This document shows positions 21,399 to 31,290 of a stretch of 64,000 nucleotides of DNA, piece by piece (the stretch's first letter is position 1; the number at the start of each line of letters is the position of its first letter). The stretch comes from Calvatia gigantea (taxonomy: Eukaryota > Basidiomycota > Agaricomycetes > Agaricales > Lycoperdaceae), in assembly GCA_025093985.1 (NCBI GenBank), contig JACAAK010000009.1:1116001-1180000 (forward strand), read 5' to 3'. Both the position numbers and the translations under genes were made by a program. Below the pieces are notes generated by a model, which saw only the letters and a program-made list of their open reading frames with translations, had not been told where the DNA came from and did no database searches.

Positions 21399-21535
21399 AT
21401 GCTTAACCAAATATTATGACCTTAGTCTGATAAGACCTCAGGTTGCAGCTTAGGCTAAGTCTTGAGGGCAAGTAAGGGGAGAGAAACTAGATGGTTAAGT
21501 GTACCAAATACAGTAGCTGTATGTACACTTAAATA
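21399..21535 (-). promoter_or_regulatory. TATA-like box, RNA start and self-priming site of B1
   Basis: On the minus strand, TATTTAAG (21528-21535) precedes the stretch 21492-21502 by about 34 bp. The site just inside the LTR, TGGTTAAGCAT (21399-21409), lies 2 nt from the LTR end. It is complementary over 9 of 11 bases to this LTR and over 11 of 11 to the solo B LTRs at 11079-11089 and 28965-28975. This is a second case of likely self-priming. Confidence 0.7.
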
Positions 21536-21718
21536 CAGGAAGGTTATCCAGTTGAATGGAATGGAGTAACTACATAAAACATCTGATAAGGATGGCATGG
21601 TAGTTAGTATGAGTCATGCTTGGAGATCGCTTGACAGAGATAAGTGAAACAGGTACACAAGTAGATAAGAATGCAGACGATAACAGGAATACAACTTGAT
21701 CAGTAGAAGTTCATAACA
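21412..21718 (-). repeat. 5' LTR of B1
   Basis: 307 bp. The internal-side terminus reads TATTATG on the plus strand instead of TGTTATG, a G-to-A change at the LTR tip. The outer terminus is CATAACA. Confidence 0.9.
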
Positions 21719-23427
21719 TTGGCTGGCCAGGTCATCAGAATTGTCTTCTTCATTGGATGCTAGCTCAGAATCTTTAGCTTTGTGTGATTTTGCAGGCTTA
21801 GTGCCAGATAGCAATGTTTCAATTATATTAAGATGGCCTTTTAGATTTTCTAGTTCTAAGCTGTATTTATCTAACACTTGCTTACTCTCTTCAATTATAC
21901 TATCTCTAGTATCTTTGAGTTGGTTTGTGTAGATGGAAATCTCAAGTATGTGACTATAAGATTGGTAGGGACCTAGATTCAGGTACTTCCTCTTCTTGAG
22001 GCAATTCAGGTTGCATGCCTAGGCATACCAATAGTGTATTTGGTAAATACTTTGCTATGATAGCCTTAATAGACATCCCTTCAATTCTAGGTATGGGTGA
22101 GCTGTCCACAAATCTAAGTTGATTTCCATTGACTTTAATTTTTCCATCTTTCACATCCTGGTCTTTTTCTGGACATACAAGCCAGCAATGCTTTGGATTA
22201 AAACAATACTAGCATCCTCTGCCTGTTCCAGCTATGGCCTTGTTATTCTGTCTCAGCTGTCCCTGACTATAGTTTACAGGATTTGCAGGATGTGTAAATT
22301 TTGTCTGCATTGTAGCTTTCATAGAATCCATAAAACTCTGCATATTTTTCTGATTGACAGCCAGAGTATCTTTTAGGATTAGTGATCTCTTTGCATAAGT
22401 CTGACTGCTGCTCAACAGGTTCACATTTTACTTGCAGTGGTATAGCTCGAGACATAGTATCTGGATTGTTATTGTATTTTAATGCTTTAGCTATGGTCTT
22501 TCCACTGGCCAGCTCCACTGCTTTAACAATGACTTCAGTCCAATCATATGGATCTTTGCCTCAGGCCATGCCTCCTGCATGAGTGCAACTGTTGATACTT
22601 AATCTAGTATTCAAGTTCTCTTGGAAGTGCTTATCTAGACTTCCAACAAATATTTCTACTAGTTCTCAGTTTGTTATGAGCAGCAGATTTGTTAGACATT
22701 TGTCTGCTTGTAGAGAGAACTTCCTCTTGAAAGCTAAGAGGTGCTCTTCATCAAATATACTAATGTGTTTGTATTCTCATCCTAATGCTCATAATCTAGC
22801 AACTGAACCTTGTTCTTCTGTTATGAGCTCTGGATACTCCTGCTTCAAATGATTTTTAAAACCATTCCAGTCTGAAGTTATATATTCTGGGAAGCTCATC
22901 CATTCATCTCATACACTAGGCTCTACATAGCTAATAGCCCATTTCACTTTATCTTCATTGTCTGTGATATTTGAGACATTGAATAGGTGTTCTAGATGCT
23001 ATAGGAAGTCTCAGAGTGTGGCTCCTTGACCATCCCATACTGGGGCTCCTGTAGCCATGGGATTTGGCATAGCTGGGCTAGGCATAGTGTCTGGCTGATT
23101 TGAGTTCATTTGAGAGGTAGTTTGGGTCTATGGTTGTGTCTGTACTGGCAAGTTTTGTGCTAGATTAGGCAAAGGGTCTACAGAAACAGCAGGATTTACT
23201 TTTCAGGAAGTGTATTTGTAAGCTGAACTTTCACCAAGAGAGTCTGAGCATTGAGAATGGTGGGCATTTCTAAGCAACTGCTCTGGATTATCTAGCTTCA
23301 GTAACAGCTCTGTTCTTCTAGAATTTTAAGTCTCTCAACCTTTGGGTTTTGTTTTAGATTGTTCTGGAGCAGGGTGCAAAATAGCAATCTGCTTTTTATA
23401 CACTCTGGGTGGAGGCCTGAAGCTCAT
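21719..23427 (-). pseudogene. Gag of family E, broken and truncated
   Basis: The start ATG at 23425-23427 gives MSFRPPPRVYKKQIAILH. The middle resembles agaricomycete retrotransposon gag proteins (WDGQGATLWDFLEHLEHLF, KWAISYVEPSVWDEW). A single knuckle, CFNPKHCWLVCPEKDQDV, near 22150-22200 is a CCHC type with its first Cys beside a stop. After it comes a conserved tail of the kind DGKIKVNGNQLRF. Stops occur in several places and B1 cuts its end. The family is distinct from A, B and C. Confidence 0.65.
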
Positions 23428-23499
23428 TTTGAGAATGGTAAAAGGGTGTGGAAATAAAGTGGCTCTCATACTGAAACTCCCCTGGCAGTGGGCTCTAGA

Positions 23500-23742
23500 T
23501 AAAGAGGCAGAAATGGAATTGAAGTGGGATAAGGATGTATGGCTTAGATTAAGCTGATAGAATAGATATTTAAAGATTTCTGCACAATACAAGTTCATGG
23601 GGAGGCAATCTGACAATATGCGAGACAATTCCACAAAATAACATGAAATAACAATGCATAGAGAACACTAGAATAGCTAACTACCTTCACTAAGAAGAGT
23701 AAAGCCAAGTTACACTATAAAAAGTGTAACTCACATCCCTTA
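23500..23742 (-). repeat. Family E LTR, 3' part (E1)
   Basis: 243 bp ending CTCTTT(A) before the gag leader. It includes a TTAGATTA octamer at 23544-23551. The same end point of E is seen at 28014/28015 and 50547/50548. Confidence 0.65.
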
Positions 23743-24345
23743 TGTTACATGTATTACCTTACTTTACAACCAGGCCTAGATTGTCTCCACTTAGGGAGAA
23801 GGTCAACACTATAGCCCAGGAGTATTGGCAAGTCTCAATGACCTCTATGCAGACTTTAGATTGCTTCCTCAAGTAGAAGCTTGCATTTGTCTGAGAAGTC
23901 TGAGTTAAATGCCACTGCAGTCCCCAAGGTTGTTAACCTTGTAGTAGACAAGCAAAGATAAGGAAGCTTGTTACTAGAATAACCTAAGATAATACAGAGT
24001 ACTACTTAGCATTATATACTAGCTATGAGAGAGAGATGAGAAATTACATAGTAAGATGGTATGAGTCAATGAGAACTACTATGGGTTAATTGGTAAGCTA
24101 CAGAATCACAAGGGTAAGAGAAATGAATAGAGAAGCAACTGGAAATAAGTAAATAGAAGTCTAATAATGGGATAACAGAAATAGTGACTTAGAACAAGTC
24201 ATGAGAAGTGAAGATAGAAATACATGTGATAAATAAATAAGGATCAGACCAGGGTATAGAGAAGGAATGTTAATACATTTAACAGAAAGGAGAAAACAAG
24301 GAAGCTAAAGTTAGTCCATGGTGGTCCAGAGATAAGTTCATAACA
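23743..24345 (-). repeat. Family A LTR between E1 and C2
   Basis: 603 bp, TGTTACATG...TTCATAACA. The flanks differ (CCTTA left, GGGTT right), and they belong to E1 and C2 respectively. It therefore marks a recombination junction rather than a simple solo insertion. Confidence 0.88.
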
Positions 24346-24837
24346 GGGTTTGCCCTGGGTATTGCTCTTCCCAATACATTATGTTTTCAGCCCACTTCGC
24401 TGCATGGCCACTTTTTATGTATGACAATGCCCACAGAATCTGGACATCTTTGTCTTGAACTGATTCTTGTACAATCAAAGGTAGATATGGCAGGAGTTCA
24501 GAAATACACAACCTCTGGAGTAGTCTCTATCAAAGTCAGATGGAGTGGCTACCTTGGCCCAGGTGGATGTGGAGTATGGCCAGGGTATGGGAGTGGGAGT
24601 GTGGTTGATGGGGGGTTGTGGAATGTGGGGGGCAGAGGCATTCGCAGCAGCTACTATGCTGATCTAACCTTGTAAGAAGGAGAGTGTTTCATAGACTCTC
24701 AGTTTGGATGCTGCCTGACGATTTATCATCTCCTGCAGGCTATTCTGCAGCTGTGTGAGTATTTGTTCCAGGGGAAACATATTCTGTGCTGGCTGTGGTT
24801 GAATCTCCTGTGGTTGCAGTTGGGGCTGGTCTGACAT
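24346..24837 (-). pseudogene. Gag N-terminus, family C (C2)
   Basis: Starts MSDQPQLQPQ, continues PLEQILTQLQNSLQEM and TPTPIPWPYSTSTWAKV, matching C1 gag 1937-2445. It is about 160 codons, with stops after LSFLQG and near SCHIYL, and is truncated by the A LTR. Confidence 0.7.
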
Positions 24838-25301
24838 GGGGGGCAGGTCAGATGGGTAGAGACAGGGTCAGCTGATAGGAAGTGTTCAAGGAGAACTCCT
24901 CAGAGTTGTTTCTAGTGGGTGACCAGGTCTCTCATGAGATCCAATTCTTCTGTAAGGGCAATCCACAGCCTAAGCAGCTCAGGGACACAAGGCTTTCATG
25001 AGACAGGCAAAGTCAGCTGAGTGGGTGACTGCAGAAGAATCCTTAGTTATATTACAATTATGTGTACAGACTACATACCTGTGGGAGAATCCTTAGAGAA
25101 TTGGATAAGGGTCCCCTGCAGGTGTACAGGTTGATATATACTACTCTATTGTCCATTGTCTTATTGTTTCATTATGTATGTAAGTCCATCATTGTCTGTC
25201 AGGATCTCCAGTTGGTATTTATGTTCATGTGGCTGAGTATGGGTAAGGGCATTGGGTTGTGGGACAGTCTGGGAGGGCTGTTGGGGGTTGCCCTGACAGA
25301 T
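24346..25301 (-). mobile_element. C2: family C 5' part (LTR, leader, gag start)
   Basis: On the minus strand the LTR starts at 25301 with TGTCAGGGC and extends to about 25050. The leader is followed by gag from the ATG at 24835-24837 (MSDQPQLQPQEIQPQ) to the LTR junction at 24346. The gag crosses the CCTAG target site of the C1 solo LTR without interruption. Stops are present (TAG, TGA). Confidence 0.78.
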
Positions 25302-25378
25302 ATGAAAACCCCTCTGAAGAGAGTTTGATGCATAGTCTAGAAAGCTGCATGTAATCTAGATGTGAAATGACACATTCT
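25302..25378. repeat. Unassigned flank of C2, duplicated at 27156-27237
   Basis: 77 bp of noncoding sequence next to the C LTR, found again beside C3. Here it is broken after ATTCT by a B LTR. At 27231 the sequence continues uninterrupted, so that copy preserves the empty site. Confidence 0.7.
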
Positions 25379-25502
25379 TGTTGTGAACTTTCACCAGTCA
25401 TATCGCACTCTCTATATTCGTCTACATTCCTGCCTCCTGTGTACCTGTTTCATCTATTCCTGTCTGTGCAATCCCCGAACTCTGACTCATAACTACTATA
25501 CC
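25379..25502 (+). repeat. Family B LTR, first 124 bp
   Basis: Begins TGTTGTGAAC and follows 28749-28870 closely, then stops at the A LTR at 25503. The rest of this LTR is missing on the far side of the A fragment. Confidence 0.8.
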
Positions 25503-26689
25503 TGTTACGTGCGTTACCTTACTTCGCAACCGGGCCCAGATCGTCTCCACTCAGGGAGAGGTTCAATGCTATAGCCCAGGAGTATTTGACAAGTCTCAAT
25601 GACTTCTGTGCAGGCTTCGGATCACTCCCTCGAGTAGAAGCTCACGCTTGCCTGAGAAGTCCGAGTTAAGTGTCACTGCAGTCCCCAAGGTTGTTAGCCT
25701 TGTAGCAGACGAGCGAAGATAAGGAAGCTTGTTACTAGAATAACCTAAAGTAATACAAAGTACTACTTAAGGTTTATATACTAGCTACGAATAAGAGATG
25801 AGAGATTACGTAGTAAGTAGATATGAGTCAATGAGAACTACTACGGGTTAATTGGTAATCTAAGGAATCATAGGGATAGGTGAAATGAATAGAAGAATGA
25901 GTACGAGTCATAAGAACCGGGGTATACAGGGAGAAGAATGGAAAGTCTGTACGGAAGGTTAATACGTTGATGTGAAGAGTCCGGGGGTGTGGTAAGTTCG
26001 TAACATTAGCCCGTCTCTAGGTAAATTACTCCGAAATTTACGCAGATAGGACTGAGTAGTCCAAAGATACGCCGTCATCATAATATTCGTCGTCGAAGGC
26101 ATCGTGGGGGTTTTCCAATACTTGTTCTTGGAATCGTTGTTTCATATTCTCAACAGCTTGGACGTGGTCAACGTATTTCGGGCAATCTTCTGGTTTGTGT
26201 TTCGGGTTGAGAGTTTCGCAGAGTCGGCAGAAGTATTGGGGGCAGGTCCAGCGGTAATGGCCAGGGCGGGTTTTTTGACAGATGGGACAAGTGGTATGGG
26301 CACAATCACTGGCCCAGTGACCTACGGCAGGGAGGTGAAGTTTGGCACATTTTTCACAAAAGGCCTTCGGGTCGAAGTTCGGGTTGTTCATAGCTCGGGG
26401 TTGGGTTGGGGTTCTTCCTCGTCCTGAGTTAGGATCGAGGGGTTTTCAAATAGATTTCGGAGGCTTAGAAGTTGATCTAGTTGGCCCATTAAGTTGTGTA
26501 TGGCCGTTTCGAATCGTTCGGGTGGGATTTGTCCGTCTGGATGGGAGAGATGTGGATGGGGAAGGTGCATGCGGTTTGGGGGAGGGTTCTCTCGTGGGGG
26601 AATCGGCTTGTTGGTGTGGTCTGACCTTAGAAGGGCCAGTTCGCTGGTTGGGTGGGATAGGCTTAACGCTATGCTCGTTGGTTGCAGTT
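25503..26689 (-). mobile_element. Family A fragment: 3' LTR plus ORF3 C-terminus, CpG-rich
   Basis: The LTR 25503-26005 is about 100 bp shorter than usual because of an internal deletion. The adjoining ORF3 end is open and keeps many CpGs, so this copy is young. At about 26690 it is fused to the 5' region of C3. Confidence 0.82.
26038..26689 (-). pseudogene. ORF3 C-terminal part of family A (truncated by fusion to C gag)
   Basis: The last 117 residues (26038-26391) hold the three knuckles CEKC/HWASDC, CPIC/HYRWTC and CRLC/HKPEDC, and end DYSVLSA. The upstream part (SLSHPTSELALLRSDHTNKP) is also open, but it is joined at about 26690 to the first codons of C gag, giving the 119-codon chimeric frame 26388-26744. 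This is a good reference for the undecayed knuckle region. Confidence 0.75.
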
Positions 26690-27155
26690 GGGGCTGGTCT
26701 GACATGGGGGGCAGAGACAGGGTCAGCTGATAGGAAGTGTTCAAGGAGAACTCCTCAGAGTTGTTTCTAGTGGGTGACCAGGTTTCTCATGAGATCCAAT
26801 TCTTCTGTAAGGGCAATCCACAGCCTAAGCAGCTCAGGGACACAAGGCTCTCATGAGACAGGCAAAGTCAGCTGAGTGGGTGACTGCAGAAGAATCCTTA
26901 GTTATATTACAATTATGTGTACAGACTACATACCTGTGGGAGAATCCTTAGAGAATTGGATAAGGGTCCCCTGTAGGTGTACAGGTTGATATATATTACT
27001 CTATTGTCCATTGTCTTATTGTTTCATTATGTATGTAAGTCCATCATTGTCTGTCAGGATCTCCAGTTGGTATTTATGTTCATGTGGCTGAGTATGGGTA
27101 AGGGCATTGGGTTGTGGGACAGTCTGGGAGGGCTGTTGGGGGTTGCCCTGACAGA
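26690..27155 (-). mobile_element. C3: family C LTR and leader, near-identical duplicate of C2
   Basis: Matches 24813-25301 with only about half a dozen substitutions and one 12-bp deletion. That is far closer than the A LTRs around it, so the block was copied recently. The LTR starts at 27155 on the minus strand. Confidence 0.8.
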
Positions 27156-27289
27156 TCTGAAAACCCCTCTGAAGAGAGTTTGATGCATAGTCTAGAAAGC
27201 TGCATGTAATCTAGATGTGAAATGACACATTCTTGGTCTGATACTAGCTGTTGTTAGATTAGTCAAGTTGAAGATACCACAAGACACAT
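27156..27289. other. Unassigned flank of C3
   Basis: The first 82 bp duplicate 25302-25380. The remainder to the A3 LTR is unique in the window and contains one TTAGATTA octamer (27254-27261). No gene is seen. Confidence 0.6.
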
Positions 27290-27891
27290 TGTTACGTGTG
27301 TTACCTTCTTCGCAACCAGACCAGGAACGTCTCCACTCAGGGAGAGGATTGACTGGCTCAGGAGTATACAACAAGTCTCAATGACTTCTGTGCAGACTTC
27401 AAATTGCTCCCTCGAGTAGAAGCTCGCACTTGTCTGAGAAGTCCAAGTTAAGTGTCACTGCAGTCCCCAAGGTTGTTAACCTTGTAGCAGACGAGTGAAG
27501 ATAAGGAAGCTTGTTACTAGAATAACCTAAGGTAATACACAAGTACTACTTAAGGTTTATATACTAGCTACGCGTAGGAGATGAGTAATTACGTAGTAAA
27601 GGGGTATGAGTCAATGAGAGACTACTATAGGTTAATTGGTAATCTAAGGAGTCATAGGGATGTAGTAAAAGAAGTGATACAAGTCATAAGAAGCAGGAGA
27701 CGAGTAAATAGAAGTCCGATGGTGGGATAACAGAAACGATGACTTAGAACAAGTCATAAGAAGTGGAGATAGAAGTACATGAGGTAAATAAATAAAGAAT
27801 GGAACAGGGTATAAGGAAGAGAAGGTTAATATGGTGAGAAAATAAAGGAAATAAAGTTAGTCTGTGGTAATCCGGTAGTAAGTTCGTAACA
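27290..27891 (-). repeat. 3' LTR of A3
   Basis: 602 bp, TGTTACGTG...TTCGTAACA, with several intact CpGs. The ORF3 tail 27892-28014 follows on the element's internal side. Confidence 0.88.
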
Positions 27892-28014
27892 TTAGCCCAT
27901 CTCTAGGTAAATTACTCTGAAATTTATGCTGACATACAGGAGTAGTCAAGGGAGACTCCATTGTTGTAGTATTCGTCTTCAAAAGCCTCACGGGGATTGT
28001 CCAAAACTTGCGCT
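27892..28014 (-). pseudogene. Last codons of A3 ORF3 and its 3' UTR
   Basis: Encodes the end of ORF3 (acidic tail, stop near 27930) downstream of the E insertion. It is contiguous with 29633 onward once E is taken out; GCGCT (28010-28014) and GCACT (29633-29637) are the duplicated target. Confidence 0.75.
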
Positions 28015-28595
28015 AAAGAGGCAGAAATAGAAATACTAAATGTGATATGGATGTTCGGCTTAGATTAAGCTGACGGAATAGATTTTTAAAGATTTCTGCA
28101 CAAGGCAAGTTCGTGGGGAGGCAATCTGACAATATGAGGGACAATTCCACAAAATAACATGAAACAATGACGCATAGAGAACACTAGAATAGCTAACTAC
28201 CTTCACTAAGAAGAGCAAAGCCAAGTTACACTGTAAAAGCGCAACTCGTGTCCCTTATCTAAGAAGTTAACAAGACACAGAACCTCAGGTACTCCCTAAG
28301 ATTCACCCTTATCAAGTTAACGACCAGAAGCGCACTGTTCTACACTTGTAATACGCCAAGTACCAGGGTGTAGTGATGCAATACACTCTTAATCTAAGCT
28401 CACTTCACGAGTAAGCCCGAGGTCTTCTTCTTAGATCAAAAGGTCTCAACCCTAGCTCAAGTCACTTAGTCTAGTTAATCTCGAAAGAACTTATTACTTT
28501 GCTTCACTCAGGCACAATAGATCACTTTTCACTGTGCTCTGAAGGCTAGGCAATGGCTAGTAGGTTCCTTGCCACATCCGACACCTCAGAGAGGG

Positions 28596-28603
28596 TTTAT
28601 ATA
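28596..28603 (-). promoter_or_regulatory. Predicted TATA box of the E LTR
   Basis: TATATAAA on the minus strand, downstream of the octamer-rich U3. The related plus-strand LTR has TATATAAA at 49974-49981. Confidence 0.5.
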
Positions 28604-28748
28604 TTATTTGGGTGCTCGTTATGACAAGACAATGATTACACAACTAGGAACATATTATCAAGCAAGGTACAAACTGGTAGATTAGATTGCATGCCAAGAG
28701 AGCCGCAACCTGTTAGATTAGTGAAACATTGGAAATACAGAAGGATTC

Positions 28749-29056
28749 TGTTGTGAATTTGCACCGATTATTTCGCACTCTCTATATTTGTCTACATTCC
28801 TACCTCCTGTGCATCTGTTTCATCTATTCCTGTCTGCGCAATCTCCGAGCTCTGACTCATAACTACTATGCTATAGACATCAGATGTTTCATGTAGTTAC
28901 TTCCATCCATTCAACTGGATGGTCCTCCTGTATTTAAGTGTACATACACCCTCCCGTATTCAGTATGCTTAACCACCTAGTTTCTCTTCCCTTACTCACC
29001 CTCAAGTCTTAAGCCTAAGTTGCAACCTGAGGTTTACTCAGACTAAGGTCATAACA
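28749..29056 (+). repeat. Solo family B LTR in the E LTR, TSD GATTC
   Basis: 308 bp, TGTTGTGAAT...TCATAACA, with GATTC at 28744-28748 and 29057-29061. TATTTAAG (28931-28938) is 34 bp before ATGCTTAACCA (28965-28975). It is the youngest layer of a three-level nest (B in E in A3). Confidence 0.92.
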
Positions 29057-29632
29057 GATTCTGGGTATCCATTTGTTCCGGGCTGTGTTTTAGCCCGTTC
29101 TCTGGGTCTGCATTCTTCTCTAAATATGTAGAACATCTAAGATTTCGGACATCATGTGAACTGTTCTCCTATGTGTCCCCGTGGATTGTATGCGAACGCG
29201 TCCATACATGTCATTAGTGCTGAGTAATGTTTGTTAATCTAACAATGGTGGCATTTTCTTGTGAACACGCCGATCATTCTTTTAGATTAAGCATGTCGGA
29301 CTTATTTCCCGAGTCTAGGCTCATTGGAGGGGTCCTGTAGCTCTGTATAGATGCATTGGAATAGTTTTACCACCTGGTCCAGCCAGAATCACAACTGGTC
29401 ATATGGTACACTGTTAGAATTGCTTTTTGTTAAGCACAGTGGTCATCCTGTAGCTGCCGCTATCCATCATCAATGGTCATAGTGTTCTACAGTGATCGAG
29501 TACTCTTTTATTATACTGTTGGGCTCTTAGATTAGGTTGTACTACTACAGGAAGGTTCAATGCAATCATTAGATTAGGCTTGTATGCCTTAGATTAGCGA
29601 TTTTCATGTGTGAAAATGGCTTTGCCATTACA

Positions 29633-31227
29633 GCACTTGAAAGCATTGCTTCATGGCTTTGACTGCTTGTATGTGGTCAGCGTACTTCGGGCAGTCTTCG
29701 GGTTTGTGCTGTGGGTTAAGGGTTTTACAGAGTCGACAGAAATATTGGGGGCAGGTCCATCAGTAGTGACTGGGGCGGGTTTTTTGACAGATAGAACAGG
29801 TGGTGTGGGTGCAATCACTTGCCCAGTGACCTATGGTGGGGAGGTGGAGTTTGGCACATTTTTCACAAAAGGCCTTTGGGTCAAAGTTTGGATTGTTTAT
29901 AGCTCGGGGTTGGGTTGGGGTTTGTCCTCGTCCTGGGTTGGTTCGGAGGGGTTTTTGTGTGAGGTTTGAAGTGCTATGAGTTGATCCAGATGAGCCATTA
30001 GATTGTATATGGCTGTTTCAAGTCGTTTGGAGGGGATCCGGTTGTCTAGGTCGGATAGATGAGGTTGGGGAAGGTGTATCCGGTTTGGGGGAGGAGTTTC
30101 TCTTGGGGGGATTGGTTCATTGGTATGTATGATCTGCCCGGAGATGGGCTAGTTCGTTGGTTGGATGTGAGAGGCTCAATGCAATTTTTGCCAAGGTAGT
30201 GGGCGTAAGCCTGAGGTAGTCCAAGGCTTCATGATGCCTTGATAAATAGGGCCGCTCTATCGGCAGCGTGCTCATAATCCCCAGAAAGATGTTCAAGCTG
30301 TGAAAGGGCGTCACAGATAATGTGCCAGTGGTTTCATTGAGTGGTATTATGTAGATATTTGGTGTGGAAGTGAGTTCTATGATCTCGCCAGAGTGCCATT
30401 GCACAGAGGGATCCCTCAGATGAGAGATCAGCTTGAGTCCATAGCTCCATGGCTGTAGATCCATTGTCCGGAATGGTATCTGGGCTAAACTGGGAGGTGG
30501 CATTAGGCTCTCAGTCAGAGGGGTTGGCTGCGACCCAGGCGAGGTGGGCAGCGGAGGGGTGGCTGGGTCAGTGGGTCTGGGAGGAAGTTCCTCCTTATGA
30601 GATTTTGGGATCCCAGCTCGCTCCAAGGGGAGTGCTGGGGCGGGATTGTTAGTGTGGATTGGGTGGATATATTCAGGCTTTGGGGACCAGAGGAGACGCT
30701 GGCCCACATCATAGGAAGGAGTGTGGGGAGTGGTTCCAGTGACGACTTTGGAAAAGGTTATGTGTTGTAGTTCGCTGGGAACTGGGTCCAGGTGCAGGGG
30801 AGCTGCTTGCCATTCTGCTGGGGTAGGTGAGTTTATCCCAGGGGTTGTGGGTGGTTGATTCGGTGGTTGGGGGAATGTAGATACAATCAGGTCTAACGAA
30901 GACATTGACCCAAAAGTGCTTGTTCTGGTCTGCGATTTGTTGGAGCTTGTCTTGGGTAAAGATGGCATTTGGGAGGGTTAATATCAGTTTCTCCAGCAGT
31001 TCATTTATCTGGACATTGGGAAGGATTGGGATAGGAGCTTCATGGTTTGCAGGTGTGGTGATCGGAGGGTTGGGAGTGGTAGTGCAAGGAGAGATAGGAA
31101 GGGATTGAACTTTGTGGATTGGGGAGTTGTTTTTTGTCGAGAGGGACAAGACAGAAGAGAGAGAAGGAGATGATGCTATGATAGCAGCTTTCTTTCCCTT
31201 CTTATAGTTCTTTTGGGTGGGTGCCAT
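29633..31227 (-). pseudogene. ORF3 of A3, unit 1 copy
   Basis: ATG at 31227 (MAPTQKNYKKGKKAAIIASS) opens a 172-codon frame. After a frame change near 30750 a 283-codon frame continues to 30117. Features: lysine-rich start, motif INELLEKLILTLPNAIF...QNKHFWVN, Pro/Ser-rich linker, then the region MDLQPWSYGLKLISHL. The knuckle region (about 29640-29930) follows in a shifted frame and is cut by the E end. Its first 115 bp and the pol-ORF3 spacer (31114-31391) differ from unit 2 and look like an older subfamily. Confidence 0.7.
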
Positions 31228-31290
31228 TGGTGATTTTGTTCACAAGATGTTGTTGTGGGGTGATGAGGAAGTTTGATGATTTTTTGTCTA

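Larger units (their letters stand above)
15590..21718 (-). mobile_element. B1: family B Ty3/Gypsy chromovirus, nearly full length, decayed
   Basis: Read from right to left: 5' LTR (21412-21718), self-priming site (21399-21409), gag with two zinc knuckles, a -1 frameshift site (20158-20199), pol with chromodomain, ORF3 (15657-16638), and the last 48 bp of the 3' LTR (15590-15637). The rest of that LTR is replaced by A2. The numerous stops mostly correspond to CGA or CAG codons in B2. Confidence 0.88.
21719..23742 (-). mobile_element. E1: family E retrotransposon fragment (5' LTR end plus gag)
   Basis: On the minus strand the 3' end of an LTR (23500-23742) is followed by about 70 bp of leader and a gag gene running down to B1. 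No pol is present. The LTR part matches 28015-28250 (-) and 50305-50547 (+). Its right side is cut by an A LTR at 23743 and its left side by the B1 LTR. Confidence 0.75.
28015..29632 (-). repeat. Solo family E LTR in A3 ORF3 (about 1.3 kb without its nested B LTR)
   Basis: On the minus strand it runs from TGTAATGGC (29632) to CCTCTTT (28015). TSD is GCGCT/GCACT, differing by a CpG change. TATATAAA lies at 28596-28603. Upstream of it the U3 part carries repeated TAATCTAA/TTAGATTA octamers. The 29057-29588 stretch has no gene and belongs to this U3. The LTR ends are not a canonical TG...CA pair, so the family class is uncertain. Confidence 0.65.

Noticed and set aside
26342..26770. 142-codon plus-strand frame opposite ORF3
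   Set aside because: It is antisense to the conserved knuckle region. Gly/Trp-rich wording is the mirror of the Pro/Ser-rich ORF3.
29057..29588. Possible host gene or ncRNA in the sequence right of the solo B LTR
   Set aside because: No ORF, splice pattern or RNA fold was seen. It is the U3 part of the E LTR once the B LTR is removed.
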